Shown: positions 16,704 through 26,207, counted from the first letter of the stretch. The stretch: DNA of 64,000 nt from Bacillota bacterium (GCA_023397655.1 JAEWTW010000043.1:93410-157409), one strand, 5' to 3'. The notes: generated by a model from the letters alone, not told the origin. Numbers and translations are program-made.

Positions 16704-18656
16704 TTAGTATATGTTTCCGTTTTCGCGGTAGCCCCGCCATACGTTCTCGAAGAAATCGTCGGTCTGCGGCAGTGGACGTACCGGACGCCACTCGAACGAG
16801 CACTTGCCGTCCTTGTACGCTGTCTCCTGTACAAGTTTGCCTAACTCACCGTCGTCCGCCGTAAATCGGAACATCTCGTCCAGCGCCGGATGCGGCTTCT
16901 CACCCGCCGCGTCATAATAAAGAGCTGAACCACGGCTCTTGCCGCCCTTATCGGCGTAATCCACCATCGCGCACAGATAAACATACTGGCCGATCAGCGC
17001 ATCGCGGCACTTATAGAACTGTGCCAGCGTGCTCGGCGAACATCCGGCACTATGTTCAAGCCGCTCCAGCCGCGCCTTCGTTTTAACTGCCAGCGCCTTG
17101 ATGGCGGCAGAATCCCGCATCGCCGCACCCACGCGGCTCATGTCACAATGCGCCTCACTGAACACCTGCGCCGTGTTGTCTTCCCGCGAGAGCGCACCGT
17201 TGCCCATGGATATCACGCGTTCCGCCTGCTTTGCCGCCGCCTGCGCGAAGCTTTCGGGGCAATCCGGACTACCGCTGCGATGGGCTGTGATATACCTCGC
17301 CGCCCGCATGGAGCCCACCTGTCCGGCGTTGAGCGCGCTGCCGCCCGGCCTGTATACGCCGTGGCTCGCCGCCGCTTCACCTGCCGCGAACAGCCCTTTC
17401 ACGTCCGTATGCCACCAGCAGTCTACCGCCAGCCCGCCATTGTTGTGCTGCGCGCACAGCGCGATCTCCAGCGGCTCCCGCTTCAGATCAACGCCGCGGC
17501 TCAGATAGAACTTATAAGCTGGCGCGTTCATGTGCATCAGGCGGTCGATGGGTCCTCCGAACAGCGCGCCCGCCCTCTCCAGATAACTCTTGGCTTCATC
17601 ACCCAGCGCGTCAAAATCCAGCTCACCGCCGCCCGCGTTCTCCGTAAAATCCAGAAACACGCGCCGCCCCTTGACGCAGCGCTCCACATACACGAGTATG
17701 TCGATCAGCGACGAGCCGCCCGCTGCCTTCCGTATATCGAACGGCCACTGATAGCCCTTCAAAAATACACTGTCCAGCATCGCGCTCCGGCTGTCGAAGT
17801 ATTCATCCAGAAACTCGCGCTCGTCGTCCCCGTTGCTGTCGGCGGAGATAAACCGCGGCAGTGCCTGCATATACGTCCCGGATACATTCCACCGGGGCGA
17901 CACCGACGCCAGCCCGTACTGCCATTCTGTCAAATTGCGTCCGTGCGCGCCTGCCTCCAGCGCGATACCCGTTGCGCCGTGCTGGCACGCAGGATACACG
18001 GTGTCGGCATACAGTCCGGCCGGTCCGCCAGTCGCCCAAACGATGTTCACGCAGTTGTACGCGGTGTAGCTCACCTCGCCCTGCGCCAATCGCTTGAGAT
18101 TCAGGCAAAGCAGGCCTGTCGCCTTGCCGTCCCGGGTCAGTATCGACACCGCCTGCATACCGGAGTACACAGTGATATTCTTCGCCATGACGGACCGTTC
18201 CAGCGCCTCCACCATCAGCTTGGACGTCAATGGTCCGGCGGATGTGGCCCGCCGCCGCGGATCATGATCCGTCTTGTAGCCGATGTATTCACCGTACCGG
18301 TCCACCGGAAAGGGCACACCCAGCTCGCATAGACGCAAAAAGCACGCTGCCGAGTTTGCCGCCTCCGCCAGCGCGATATCGCCGTCCACGCACTGGCCGT
18401 TTGCCAGCGTCTGCGCCATCTCGCGCACCGAATCGCTCTCGCCGCCCGACAGCGACAGCTTGTAATATGTCTGCTTGTCCGAGCCGGTGTTGCGGGACGT
18501 GCTGGCGGCGAAGTCCTCGCAGACGATGATCACGTCTTTGACTCCATACGCGTGCAGCCTGTCCGCGGCGTTCAGCGCGGCGGCTCCCGCTCCTACCACC
18601 ACAGTGTTAACGGATATGATTTCAATGTCGCGTCCGCCCGCATGCATGATATCCAT
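16704..18656 (-). CDS. FAD-dependent flavoprotein, fumarate reductase/succinate dehydrogenase-like
   Basis: A 650-residue protein with the FAD-binding dinucleotide fold near residue 18 (VNTVVVGAGAAALNAADRL), a central WATGGPAGLYADTVYPA segment and GLFAAGEAAASHGVYRPGG, the FAD-contacting region of the FRD/SDH/aspartate-oxidase superfamily. It continues into a helical C-terminal domain as in fumarate reductase flavoprotein subunits. There is no signal peptide and no iron-sulfur subunit gene beside it. AAGGAG lies before the ATG. The next gene is the OYE-type enzyme, which may pass it electrons or share the substrate. Confidence 0.82.
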   Translation of the reverse strand: MDIMHAGGRDIEIISVNTVVVGAGAAALNAADRLHAYGVKDVIIVCEDFAASTSRNTGSDKQTYYKLSLSGGESDSVREMAQTLANGQCVDGDIALAEAANSAACFLRLCELGVPFPVDRYGEYIGYKTDHDPRRRATSAGPLTSKLMVEALERSVMAKNITVYSGMQAVSILTRDGKATGLLCLNLKRLAQGEVSYTAYNCVNIVWATGGPAGLYADTVYPACQHGATGIALEAGAHGRNLTEWQYGLASVSPRWNVSGTYMQALPRFISADSNGDDEREFLDEYFDSRSAMLDSVFLKGYQWPFDIRKAAGGSSLIDILVYVERCVKGRRVFLDFTENAGGGELDFDALGDEAKSYLERAGALFGGPIDRLMHMNAPAYKFYLSRGVDLKREPLEIALCAQHNNGGLAVDCWWHTDVKGLFAAGEAAASHGVYRPGGSALNAGQVGSMRAARYITAHRSGSPDCPESFAQAAAKQAERVISMGNGALSREDNTAQVFSEAHCDMSRVGAAMRDSAAIKALAVKTKARLERLEHSAGCSPSTLAQFYKCRDALIGQYVYLCAMVDYADKGGKSRGSALYYDAAGEKPHPALDEMFRFTADDGELGKLVQETAYKDGKCSFEWRPVRPLPQTDDFFENVWRGYRENGNIY

Positions 18657-18669
18657 CTTTGCTCCTTGG

Positions 18670-19434
18670 CTATAACCTTCTGATATGGAAACCGCCGTCC
18701 ACGTTCAGCACCTCGCCTGTGGAATATGGCAGGCCGCCGCTGCACAGCAGTGCGACGGCCTTTGCCACATCCTCCGGTTGCCCCCATCTCCCAATAGGGC
18801 ACAAGCCCTGCGCGAACAGCGCGTCGTATTTTTCTTTGACCACGGACGTCATATCGGTGGCGATAATGCCCGGCCTGACCTCGTAAACGTATATAGCCTC
18901 ACGGGCCAGCCGGTCGGCATATAGCTGCGTCAGCATGGACACGCCCGCCTTGGATACGCAGTATTCGCCGCGGCTGGTGGACGACACCTCCGCGGATATG
19001 GAGCCGATGTTGACGATCGTTCCCCTTCTGCCGTCCTCCGGCTGCTGCGATATCATCTGCTTCGCAACCAGCTGCGTAAAAAACATGTTGGCTTTGAGGT
19101 TGATCGCGATCACCCGGTCGAAGCTTTCCTCCGTCATCTCCAGCAGATCGGTGCGGCTGAGCGGCCCCACGCCCGCGTTGTTGACCAGCACATCCACGCG
19201 TCCGAAGGCTTCCAGCGCCGCGTCCAGACAGCGCTGCCTGTCCCGCGCGTCGGCCACGTCGCCCTGCACGCTAACCACCCGGCCCCGTGTCTTCAGCGCG
19301 TCCAGATTGTGCTGAATCGTTTCGTTGATATGCGCGTGCATCACCGCCACGCTGTATCCCTCGTCCAGCAGCTTTTGTGCAATGGCATATCCGATACCCC
19401 GGCTGCCGCCCGTCACAATGGCCGTCTGTCCCAT
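18670..19434 (-). CDS. Short-chain dehydrogenase/reductase (FabG-like)
   Basis: A 254-residue Rossmann enzyme with all SDR landmarks: TGGSRGIGYA nucleotide motif, LVNNAGVGP, the catalytic serine in GSISAEVSS, and tyrosine-lysine in GEYCVSKAG, then EVRPGIIATDM. The family oxidises or reduces hydroxyl and keto groups with NAD(P)H. The start at 19434 (MGQTAIVTGG) has AAGGAG 7 bases upstream. It is the first gene of the five-gene minus-strand operon and is divergent from the AraC regulator at 19572. Confidence 0.9.
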   Translation of the reverse strand: MGQTAIVTGGSRGIGYAIAQKLLDEGYSVAVMHAHINETIQHNLDALKTRGRVVSVQGDVADARDRQRCLDAALEAFGRVDVLVNNAGVGPLSRTDLLEMTEESFDRVIAINLKANMFFTQLVAKQMISQQPEDGRRGTIVNIGSISAEVSSTSRGEYCVSKAGVSMLTQLYADRLAREAIYVYEVRPGIIATDMTSVVKEKYDALFAQGLCPIGRWGQPEDVAKAVALLCSGGLPYSTGEVLNVDGGFHIRRL

Positions 19435-19571
19435 TCCAAACTCCTTACCCGACAATAAGTTTTATCTCCACTATAAGTTTAATTCTATTCAATTGTATAT
19501 TATTGCCGGGATATAAGCTATAATGGAGTTGCTCAGAAATTAGCGTTATTTGCTTATGCGCAGGTGAATCG

Positions 19572-20408
19572 ATGAATATAGAAAATACAATGACCCGTGA
19601 AATAGACGTGTATTATCGCGAAACGCCAGATTTCACCGCTGCGGGTACGCATTTTCATAATGTGCACCAAATTATATTTGTGACTGATGGCAATGTCCGC
19701 ATCAATATCGGCGGTAAAAACTACACCGTCTCGAAAAACACTATCGTATTCATCAGCAATCTGGAAAAGCATTCGGTTCACATCGTACAAGCGCCATACA
19801 AGCGTTACGTGGTGTCGTTGTCGCAGAGCTTTGGCCAGCTGATGCCGCAGGACTCCCCGCTGCTGTCCATACTGATGCAGCGCCCCGAGAGCTTCTCGCA
19901 CATGATTGTGCTGAACGACGAAACCGCGGCCAGCTTCACTCAGGTGCTGGATGCGATGGTGCGCGAAGCCGCGCAGCAGAAGGCGTTCTGGACGCTGCGC
20001 CTGTCGTCGCTGATGGCTGAGTTGCTGGTTCGCCTCTACCGGTATTCCAGCGCCGCCTTTCCGGTGAACGCAATGGATGATACCGCGCGCATCGTGACCG
20101 AAACGCAGAAATACATCATCGAACACGCCCGAGACGACATATCGCTGGAGCAGCTCGCGGCCCGGCACTTCATCAGCAAGTACCATCTGTCCCGCATATT
20201 CAGCCGCATCACAGGCTACACGTTCCGCGATTATCTGATACTGCACCGGCTGTCCATTGCGAAAGATCTGCTCGTTCACACAGGCAAGTCCGTCTCGGAG
20301 ATATGCCAGCTGTCCGGCTACAGCAACGTCAACCACTTCATACGCATATTCAAGGCGCACGAGGGCATATCTCCGCATCAGTACCGCAAGGCTCAGCGCA
20401 GCCGTTGA
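19572..20408 (+). CDS. AraC-family transcriptional regulator
   Basis: A 278-residue regulator: N-terminal cupin sensor (HFHNVHQIIFVTDGNVRI, residues 27-90) and C-terminal double helix-turn-helix (residues about 180-275) with EQLAARHFISKYHLSRIFSRITG and the family signature VSEICQLSGYSNVNHFIRIFKAHEGISPHQYR. The family usually activates neighbouring catabolic genes when its ligand binds. It is divergent from the SDR-flavoprotein-kinase operon across 137 bp, so that operon is the obvious target. Confidence 0.9.
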   Translation: MNIENTMTREIDVYYRETPDFTAAGTHFHNVHQIIFVTDGNVRINIGGKNYTVSKNTIVFISNLEKHSVHIVQAPYKRYVVSLSQSFGQLMPQDSPLLSILMQRPESFSHMIVLNDETAASFTQVLDAMVREAAQQKAFWTLRLSSLMAELLVRLYRYSSAAFPVNAMDDTARIVTETQKYIIEHARDDISLEQLAARHFISKYHLSRIFSRITGYTFRDYLILHRLSIAKDLLVHTGKSVSEICQLSGYSNVNHFIRIFKAHEGISPHQYRKAQRSR

Positions 20409-20426
20409 AGATCAAGCTTGTAAGAC

Positions 20427-20511
20427 CTTGGAGGCTCCGCCTCCAAGCCACCGCTCAAGGGATTCATCCCTTGAGAATCCCATCTGGGAAATGTCACTGG
20501 GCATTTCCCAG
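20427..20511. repeat. Three consecutive perfect hairpins without T tracts
   Basis: In the 255-bp gap after the AraC gene are three back-to-back hairpins: 20427-20447 (9-bp stem, 3-base loop), 20454-20475 (8-bp stem, 6-base loop) and 20484-20511 (10-bp stem, 8-base loop). A smaller one, CCCGT/ACGGG, follows near 20560. None has a following T run, so a simple terminator is unlikely. A possible -10 TATAAT at 20629-20634 precedes the helicase gene. Confidence 0.7.
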
Positions 20512-20663
20512 TTCTCTGCTGCTTTCTTCAAGAAAACCAGCGGGTGTAAGGGTAGGTTCCCGTAGCACGGGTTCTATGACATCTCAAACAGGCTGTTCCT
20601 GTCCTGTTTTACACCTCATATGATATGTTATAATGAAAGCACCAGAAAAAAGGCGGTGAACCG

Positions 20664-22823
20664 ATGAACGACATACTGAACGGCTTGAACGAGGCGCAGC
20701 GCCAGGCGGTCACAGCCACCGAGGGCTTCATTCGCGTGATCGCGGGAGCGGGCTCCGGCAAGACGCGTGCGCTGTCTCACCGCTTCGCCTGGCTCGTGGA
20801 GGAGATGGGCATACTGCCGTCCAGCATACTCTGCGTGACGTTCACCAACAAATCCGCCAACGAGATGAAGCGCCGTATCCGCCGCCTCACAGGTGACAAC
20901 GACACCGGCTATATCAGCACGTTCCACAGCTTTTGCGTCACCGTTCTGCAGGAAGACAGCCACGCCGTGCAGTACCCCAAGAGCTTTCTGGTGCTGGACA
21001 ACGCCGACATCGACGCGATGCTGCGCATCATCTATGAGGAGCGCGGCCTCACGCTGCGCCATATGACTTTCTCCCATGCGCGGGACCTGATTGAGATGCG
21101 CAAGCTCGACCGCGACCCAAACTACTACGAGCACATGATTGCGATGACGCTGGACGCGCTGCATCAAAAGTATCTGTATTCCACCGCCACCGACGACATC
21201 ATATTCTGGGGCTACCTCTACCAGCAGAAGAAATGCTTTGGGCTGGACTACAACGACCTGATCAAATACACGCTGCACATATTCACGGAGAACGACGATA
21301 TTCGCCTCAAGTGGCAGCAGCGGCTGGAATACATCATGATCGATGAATATCAGGACATCGACGAGTTGCAGTACCGCCTGATGAAGGTGCTGTGCGACCA
21401 CCATAAAAATTTGTTCATCGTGGGCGATCCGGACCAGACGATATACACATGGCGCGGCGCGAGCGTCAAGTACATACTCGACTTCGACAAGGAGTTCCCG
21501 AATGTGCGCACCATCATGATGATGGACAACTACCGCTCCACGCCGCAGATCGTGGCCGCTGCCAACTCTCTGATCGGCAACAACAAGGCGCGCATCAAGA
21601 AGGACCTTGTCGCTCTGCGCCCTGAGGGTCCGATTGTCACATACTACCATGCTAAAACGGCGGAGGCGGAAGCCCAGTGGGTGGCGGCGCAGATCAAGCA
21701 GTTGGCCGATAGCGGTGTCCCGCTCAGCGACGTGACGATACTGTACCGCGCGCATTTCGTGTCACGCACACTGGAGGAGGTGTTCCTCAAGGAGCAGTTG
21801 CCCTACACCATATACAGCGGCGTGCAGTTCTTCGGGCGCATGGAGATCAAGGACGCGCTGTCCTACCTTCGGCTGATCGCCTATAAGGACGACCTGTCGT
21901 TCATACGCGTCGCCAACACACCGAAGCGCAACCTTGGCGAGCGGCGCATGGCCTTCCTGCAGACATATGCCGCCGCTCACCAGTGCACACTGTACGCGGC
22001 GCTGGAAAAGACCATCGATGACGACATATTCAAAAACACCAAAGCCAAACGGCTGCTGACTCTGGTCGAACGTTTCTTGGCGGATTATCAGCACATGCCC
22101 GTCTCCGAGCTGCTGAGCGCGGTGCTGGACCAAAGCGGTTACGAAGCGATGCTGCGCACCGAGGGCAGCCAGGAGCGGTTGGACAACCTTGCGGAGCTCA
22201 AGCAGTCGGTGCACGAATACGAGGTGTCCTGCGGTGAGGAGACGACGTTGGAGGGCTATCTGTCCAGCATCGCGATGATGAACAGCGCCGACGCTGGTTC
22301 CGGCAAGAACGCTGTGAAAATGATGACGGTGCACACTGCCAAGGGGTTGGAATTTCCGCACGTGTTCATTTGCGGGCTGTCTGAGGGCATATTCCCGTCC
22401 AAGAAAACCGCGACGGCAGAAGGGATGGAGGAGGAGCGGCGGCTGGCTTTCGTGGCGTTCACACGCGCCGAGGACGCGCTGTATCTCACCGAGGCGGAGG
22501 GGCGCAACCTGGACGGCTCGTACCGCTACCCATCCCGCTTCATATTCAACGTGGACAAGGCGCTGCTGCATTACACCGTGGAACTGCCCGACAGCCTCGT
22601 CGCCGAATCGGGCTGGCATATCGGCAGCAGCGAACGCGCGATGGAAGTCGCCGCAACACAAAAGCCCCTCTCCGTGGGCGACCGGGTGGTGCACAGCGTG
22701 ATGGGGCCTGGTGAGATCGTGGGTATCGATTACGTAAAATCGGCATATCAGATACAGTTTGACGAACTGGGTACGGTACGCGCCATCAGCTTCAAAGCGC
22801 GGCTTATCCCCGAAAGCGAATAA
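20664..22823 (+). CDS. pcrA: UvrD/PcrA-type superfamily 1 DNA helicase
   Basis: A 719-residue ATP-dependent 3'-5' helicase for DNA repair and replication-fork work. Seen in order: Q-motif LNEAQRQAV, Walker A GAGSGKT (residues 28-34), motif Ia TFTNKSANEM, Walker B MIDEYQDID, motif III GDPDQTIYTWRGA, motif IV DNYRSTPQI, motif V MTVHTAKGLEFPHVF, motif VI RRLAFVAFTRA. The C-terminal GDRVVHSVMGPGEIVGID is the Tudor-like tail that binds RNA polymerase in PcrA. It is a little shorter than typical PcrA, so it may be a second UvrD-like paralogue. Confidence 0.88.
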   Translation: MNDILNGLNEAQRQAVTATEGFIRVIAGAGSGKTRALSHRFAWLVEEMGILPSSILCVTFTNKSANEMKRRIRRLTGDNDTGYISTFHSFCVTVLQEDSHAVQYPKSFLVLDNADIDAMLRIIYEERGLTLRHMTFSHARDLIEMRKLDRDPNYYEHMIAMTLDALHQKYLYSTATDDIIFWGYLYQQKKCFGLDYNDLIKYTLHIFTENDDIRLKWQQRLEYIMIDEYQDIDELQYRLMKVLCDHHKNLFIVGDPDQTIYTWRGASVKYILDFDKEFPNVRTIMMMDNYRSTPQIVAAANSLIGNNKARIKKDLVALRPEGPIVTYYHAKTAEAEAQWVAAQIKQLADSGVPLSDVTILYRAHFVSRTLEEVFLKEQLPYTIYSGVQFFGRMEIKDALSYLRLIAYKDDLSFIRVANTPKRNLGERRMAFLQTYAAAHQCTLYAALEKTIDDDIFKNTKAKRLLTLVERFLADYQHMPVSELLSAVLDQSGYEAMLRTEGSQERLDNLAELKQSVHEYEVSCGEETTLEGYLSSIAMMNSADAGSGKNAVKMMTVHTAKGLEFPHVFICGLSEGIFPSKKTATAEGMEEERRLAFVAFTRAEDALYLTEAEGRNLDGSYRYPSRFIFNVDKALLHYTVELPDSLVAESGWHIGSSERAMEVAATQKPLSVGDRVVHSVMGPGEIVGIDYVKSAYQIQFDELGTVRAISFKARLIPESE

Positions 22824-22826
22824 CGT

Positions 22827-23804
22827 TTACGGATTGGCAGCACTTTTTCTTTTCAGCACCTTCAGGCACGCGTCCACCACGGCGCCGTCGTACTTGGTAT
22901 GTTTATTGCGTGTAATTTCATCAAGAATGGCCTCACACTTCAGTGCGGGCCTGTACGGCCGATGCGAGCTCATGGCAGCCACCACATCCGCCACGGCCAG
23001 TATGCGGCTTTCCAGTATGATGTCCGGCTCTTTTATCCCATCCGGGTATCCTGAGCCATCCAGTCGCTCATGGTGCTGATAGATCATTTTCGGCACCTCA
23101 GGCGGAAAATCGATCTCCTTAGCCACCTCATAGCCCAACTGCGGATGTGACTGAATTATTTTCATTTCAATCTCTGACAGCACAGACGGCTTATTCAGTA
23201 TGTCAGGTGCAATATATATCTTGCCGATATCGTGAAGCAGCGCACCTGTCGCAATATTTTTTACGCTGTTATCCGGCAGCCCCATTTCAACGGCAATCGC
23301 ACAGGCCAGCTGTTCCACCTTTTTCTGATGCCCCGCGGTATATGCATCCCTCAGTTCACTCACTTTGGATATCGCGCTGATGGCCTGATCAAAGAGCTGC
23401 GACAGTTTTTGCTCATATATAACCCGGTCCGTCTCATCTTTCATGATGGTAAACCGAATATTGATCCCGTACATATCCAGCAATACAGAAGATATCCGTC
23501 CAAACTTCTTTTCACCGCATTTTGACTTGATTATAACGGGGTGGTCGTTCAGGGTGCCGCAGCGTCTCAATAAATCAAGCGCCTTCTCCCTTTCATCCCT
23601 GTCCTCATAAAGTGCCAGCTCCATGGATGTTTTCCCGACCACTTCGTCCCGGGTGTATCCCAAGAGGTTTAAAAAGGCATTGTTTACGTCCAAATAACGG
23701 CCGGTGGCATCGTCCGCAAAAGACATCGACTGTGTTGAATTCATATACGCAAAAAACGAGACACTGTCCAACAATATCGTTTCGACACCCGCCCGCTCCG
23801 ACAT
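22827..23804 (-). CDS. PAS and HD-GYP domain protein, putative cyclic-di-GMP phosphodiesterase
   Basis: A 325-residue soluble protein. Residues about 12-125 form a PAS domain (GRYLDVNNAFLNLLGYTRDE). Residues 145-320 form an HD-GYP domain with HDIGKIYIAP (HD at 191-192) and HHERLDGSGYPDGI (GYP at 252-254). HD-GYP proteins hydrolyse c-di-GMP, linking an internal signal sensed by PAS to motility or adhesion. It converges on the helicase gene with only 3 bp between stops and no terminator. A chemoreceptor follows upstream on the same strand. Confidence 0.9.
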   Translation of the reverse strand: MSERAGVETILLDSVSFFAYMNSTQSMSFADDATGRYLDVNNAFLNLLGYTRDEVVGKTSMELALYEDRDEREKALDLLRRCGTLNDHPVIIKSKCGEKKFGRISSVLLDMYGINIRFTIMKDETDRVIYEQKLSQLFDQAISAISKVSELRDAYTAGHQKKVEQLACAIAVEMGLPDNSVKNIATGALLHDIGKIYIAPDILNKPSVLSEIEMKIIQSHPQLGYEVAKEIDFPPEVPKMIYQHHERLDGSGYPDGIKEPDIILESRILAVADVVAAMSSHRPYRPALKCEAILDEITRNKHTKYDGAVVDACLKVLKRKSAANP

Positions 23805-23976
23805 ATCATTTTCCTCTTTTCCGCACAGCCGTAAAGCATCACCGTCCGTCTATTCTATTTAACTATCGTCAGAATCGGGGTGCAACTTAACCATATTAAA
23901 CCATATTTTGAGGTATGAATGACATGTAATAAGGTTCAGCCATACCAATTGATCCAATTGACATGGTTAATCCAGC

Positions 23977-24023
23977 CAAAAAGGCTGTCCATATAAGGCA
24001 TTTTCACGCCTTTATAAACAGCC
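23977..24023 (-). terminator. Rho-independent terminator of the chemoreceptor gene
   Basis: On the minus strand GGCTGT/ACAGCC (24018-24023 with 23983-23988) encloses an inner AAGGC/GCCTT stem and is followed by five T residues, about 38 bp past the stop of the 24061 gene. Confidence 0.75.
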
Positions 24024-24060
24024 CTCAATTTAAAATATGTTTTCTGTAAAGAGCAGGGAT

Positions 24061-25983
24061 CTATTCAATAAAACTCCTGTATATGTTCATGTTCTGAATA
24101 TTGACTTCATACGTGCCGGTGTCTACATAACGCTTAACCGGTTTGTGATGCATGCTCTTGTCCAGGAAATCCACCGACATACTCCCCCATGAATAGGCGC
24201 GCTGGCCAATGGCATAATGGATCAATCCTTCATCCATCGCTTTTTGAATGTCCTTCGTAAAGTCGATCGTTACAACCTGTATATCGGGGCGGTGTTTTCT
24301 CATATAGTTGGCAAATATCAGACCCCATTCACAGTTGGTCAGGAACATGAAGCGCGCACCAGGCACCTTCTTGAGCGTTTCGCTGATGATCGCATCAGCT
24401 TCCTCTTCAGAAGTGTTGCTCCTGACCGGCATTTCATGTACGTTTATAGCTGAATTATGCTTGATCTCTTCGGCAAACCCCTTCTTGCGGTCTTCAATCG
24501 CCGTGATCTGCATGTCCGTCCAGGTGTTAACGATTACATCGCCCTGATTGCCCATCACGCCCATCACCACGCGAGCCGCCGCCGCCCCTGCCGCTTTTCC
24601 GTTGGTCTCAATATAAGCGATATGATCGATATTGCTCAGCTTGGAATCGATAAACACGATCTTCACGCCCGTGCTGCCCAGCTGTTTGAGCTTGCGGAAT
24701 ATGAGATCATCGTCAATGGGGCTGATCACGAGACCGTCATATCCGTCTTCGATAACCTTGTCTATGAACCCGGCCATTTCCTTGACCCCTTCAATACCCC
24801 GGGATTTCGGTGCAAAGAAAGCAATGTCGTAATCGTAGGTTTCAGCTGCTTTGAGAGCCTCCCTTTTGGGCGGATGAAAAAAGTCGATATCCATGTTGAA
24901 TATGACGGCAATCTTTCGTCTGGGCGCCATCCGGTGGTTCAAAAGTATGCCATTCTTTTGATGCTCCAGAGAAACCACCGCGGCAGACAGATCATCGTCC
25001 AGCTTGCTCAACTGCATGATGGAGTTGTTCTGATTGAACATCAGGCTGGAAATGGAATGCGACGTAGCGGATATTTCCCTGATCGAAGAGAATATGCTGG
25101 AGATGGAACCGGCCAGCGTGTGCTCGTCTTCCTTGATTTCCTCGATAGCCGTACTGAACCGTTTTTGCTCGTCAATATAAGTAGTGATAAAGCTGCCGTT
25201 TTTCCTGATAGCACCGCTCACCTCATTGACTGATTCTCTCTGATCCTCGAATATGCCCTGAGATTTTTGCGCCACCTTTTGCAGCATAGTGATTTCTTGT
25301 GTAACGCCTTCAATTGTTTCGCTGATATTCGCGCTGGCTTCCTTGCTTTCTTTGGACAGCCGCTGAATTTCGCCAGCCACCACAGAGAATCCCCTGCCGG
25401 CAGCGCCGGCGTGCACGGCCTCTACCTTGGCGTTTAGCCCCAGCAGATTGGTTTCGCTCGAAATACGGTTGATCAGCTTGGTGATCTCTCCGATCCTCTG
25501 CGTCTTGGTGATGATTCTGTCGATCACTTCGAAGATTTCCGCAACAGCTTCGTCGTTTTTCTGCTGATTGGATACCAACTGATCAACAGACTCGTATACA
25601 CCTTTGTTGTTTTGTTCCATACTGTAAGCCAGCGAAATGATATTGCGGGATTTGTTATATATCTCGTTGATCTTGTTGGTAAAGTCATCTACGAGCTTCA
25701 CGCTGTTCTGTATATCGGCAGTTTGATGCTCGGCTCCCTTCCTGAGAAAAGCCGCCACCTGCCCCACCTGATCGGTTTCGGCCTTAAAATCCTGCACGAC
25801 ATTATCAAGCTGCTTTGAAATTCGGGACAGGCTCTCAAAGTACGTGAAAAAGCCCGAAAAATGGTCCTGCAGCTGCTTGTAGATTTGAGTGTAGAGCGGT
25901 TCCTCTGACGCCATGTCACTGATGTCTGCCTGGAGATCCCAGTCCGCTATTCTGCCCAGTATATCTTCTGTTAAGTTTAGCAT
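24061..25983 (-). CDS. Cytoplasmic methyl-accepting chemotaxis protein with C-terminal sugar-binding domain
   Basis: A 640-residue protein with no membrane segment. Residues 1-320 are coiled-coil; the chemoreceptor signalling tip is seen at ISSETNLLGLNAKVEAVHAG and GRGFSVVAGEIQRLS. From residue about 350 (RRKIAVIFNMDIDFFHPP) to the end is a Peripla_BP_4 sugar-binding fold like RbsB or LacI sensors (GYDGLVISPIDDD, VIVNTWTDMQI, AIGQRAYSWG). Usual receptors have the sensor outside the membrane at the N-terminus; here it is inside and C-terminal. It may report intracellular sugar, or a sugar-bound state, to CheA. AAGGAG precedes the ATG. Confidence 0.85.
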   Translation of the reverse strand: MLNLTEDILGRIADWDLQADISDMASEEPLYTQIYKQLQDHFSGFFTYFESLSRISKQLDNVVQDFKAETDQVGQVAAFLRKGAEHQTADIQNSVKLVDDFTNKINEIYNKSRNIISLAYSMEQNNKGVYESVDQLVSNQQKNDEAVAEIFEVIDRIITKTQRIGEITKLINRISSETNLLGLNAKVEAVHAGAAGRGFSVVAGEIQRLSKESKEASANISETIEGVTQEITMLQKVAQKSQGIFEDQRESVNEVSGAIRKNGSFITTYIDEQKRFSTAIEEIKEDEHTLAGSISSIFSSIREISATSHSISSLMFNQNNSIMQLSKLDDDLSAAVVSLEHQKNGILLNHRMAPRRKIAVIFNMDIDFFHPPKREALKAAETYDYDIAFFAPKSRGIEGVKEMAGFIDKVIEDGYDGLVISPIDDDLIFRKLKQLGSTGVKIVFIDSKLSNIDHIAYIETNGKAAGAAAARVVMGVMGNQGDVIVNTWTDMQITAIEDRKKGFAEEIKHNSAINVHEMPVRSNTSEEEADAIISETLKKVPGARFMFLTNCEWGLIFANYMRKHRPDIQVVTIDFTKDIQKAMDEGLIHYAIGQRAYSWGSMSVDFLDKSMHHKPVKRYVDTGTYEVNIQNMNIYRSFIE

Positions 25984-26020
25984 TGTTTTTACTCCTTTGA
26001 CCGAGAGGTATTGCGAATAA

Positions 26021-26050
26021 TATATAGGAAGAATTGATTATGTTTTGCAA
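26021..26050 (-). promoter_or_regulatory. Candidate promoter of the chemoreceptor gene
   Basis: On the minus strand TTGCAA (26045-26050), an 18-base spacer and TATATA (26021-26026), about 38 bp upstream of the ATG. No sigma-D flagellar promoter pattern was seen. Confidence 0.45.
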
Positions 26051-26163
26051 GTGGAATATGAAAGCTTTGCATCACTTCATAGATAACCATATTTTTGTCT
26101 TCTAAACTTAAATTTCACTTCCTTTGAATTAATTTGATTAATCCTCGTAATTCTCCGCCAAAT

Positions 26164-26189
26164 AAAAAACCACGTTCATTCACGTGGTT
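26164..26189 (-). terminator. Rho-independent terminator of the oxidoreductase operon
   Basis: On the minus strand AACCACGT pairs with ACGTGGTT (26182-26189 and 26168-26175) around a 6-base loop, followed by six T residues. It is about 19 bp after the stop of the beta subunit. Confidence 0.88.
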
Positions 26190-26207
26190 TCTATTCGTTT
26201 GAAGTTA

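Noticed and set aside
14826..16844. Long plus-strand open frame of 672 codons
   Set aside because: It lies entirely antisense to the isochorismatase and flavin oxidoreductase genes, is rich in arginine and histidine as shadow frames are, and has no ribosome site or known domain.
17052..18332. Plus-strand open frame of 426 codons
   Set aside because: Antisense to the FAD flavoprotein, with shadow-type composition and no family resemblance.
20628..22694. Two long minus-strand frames opposite the helicase
   Set aside because: Both mirror the codon pattern of the PcrA-like gene; the sense strand has all helicase motifs.
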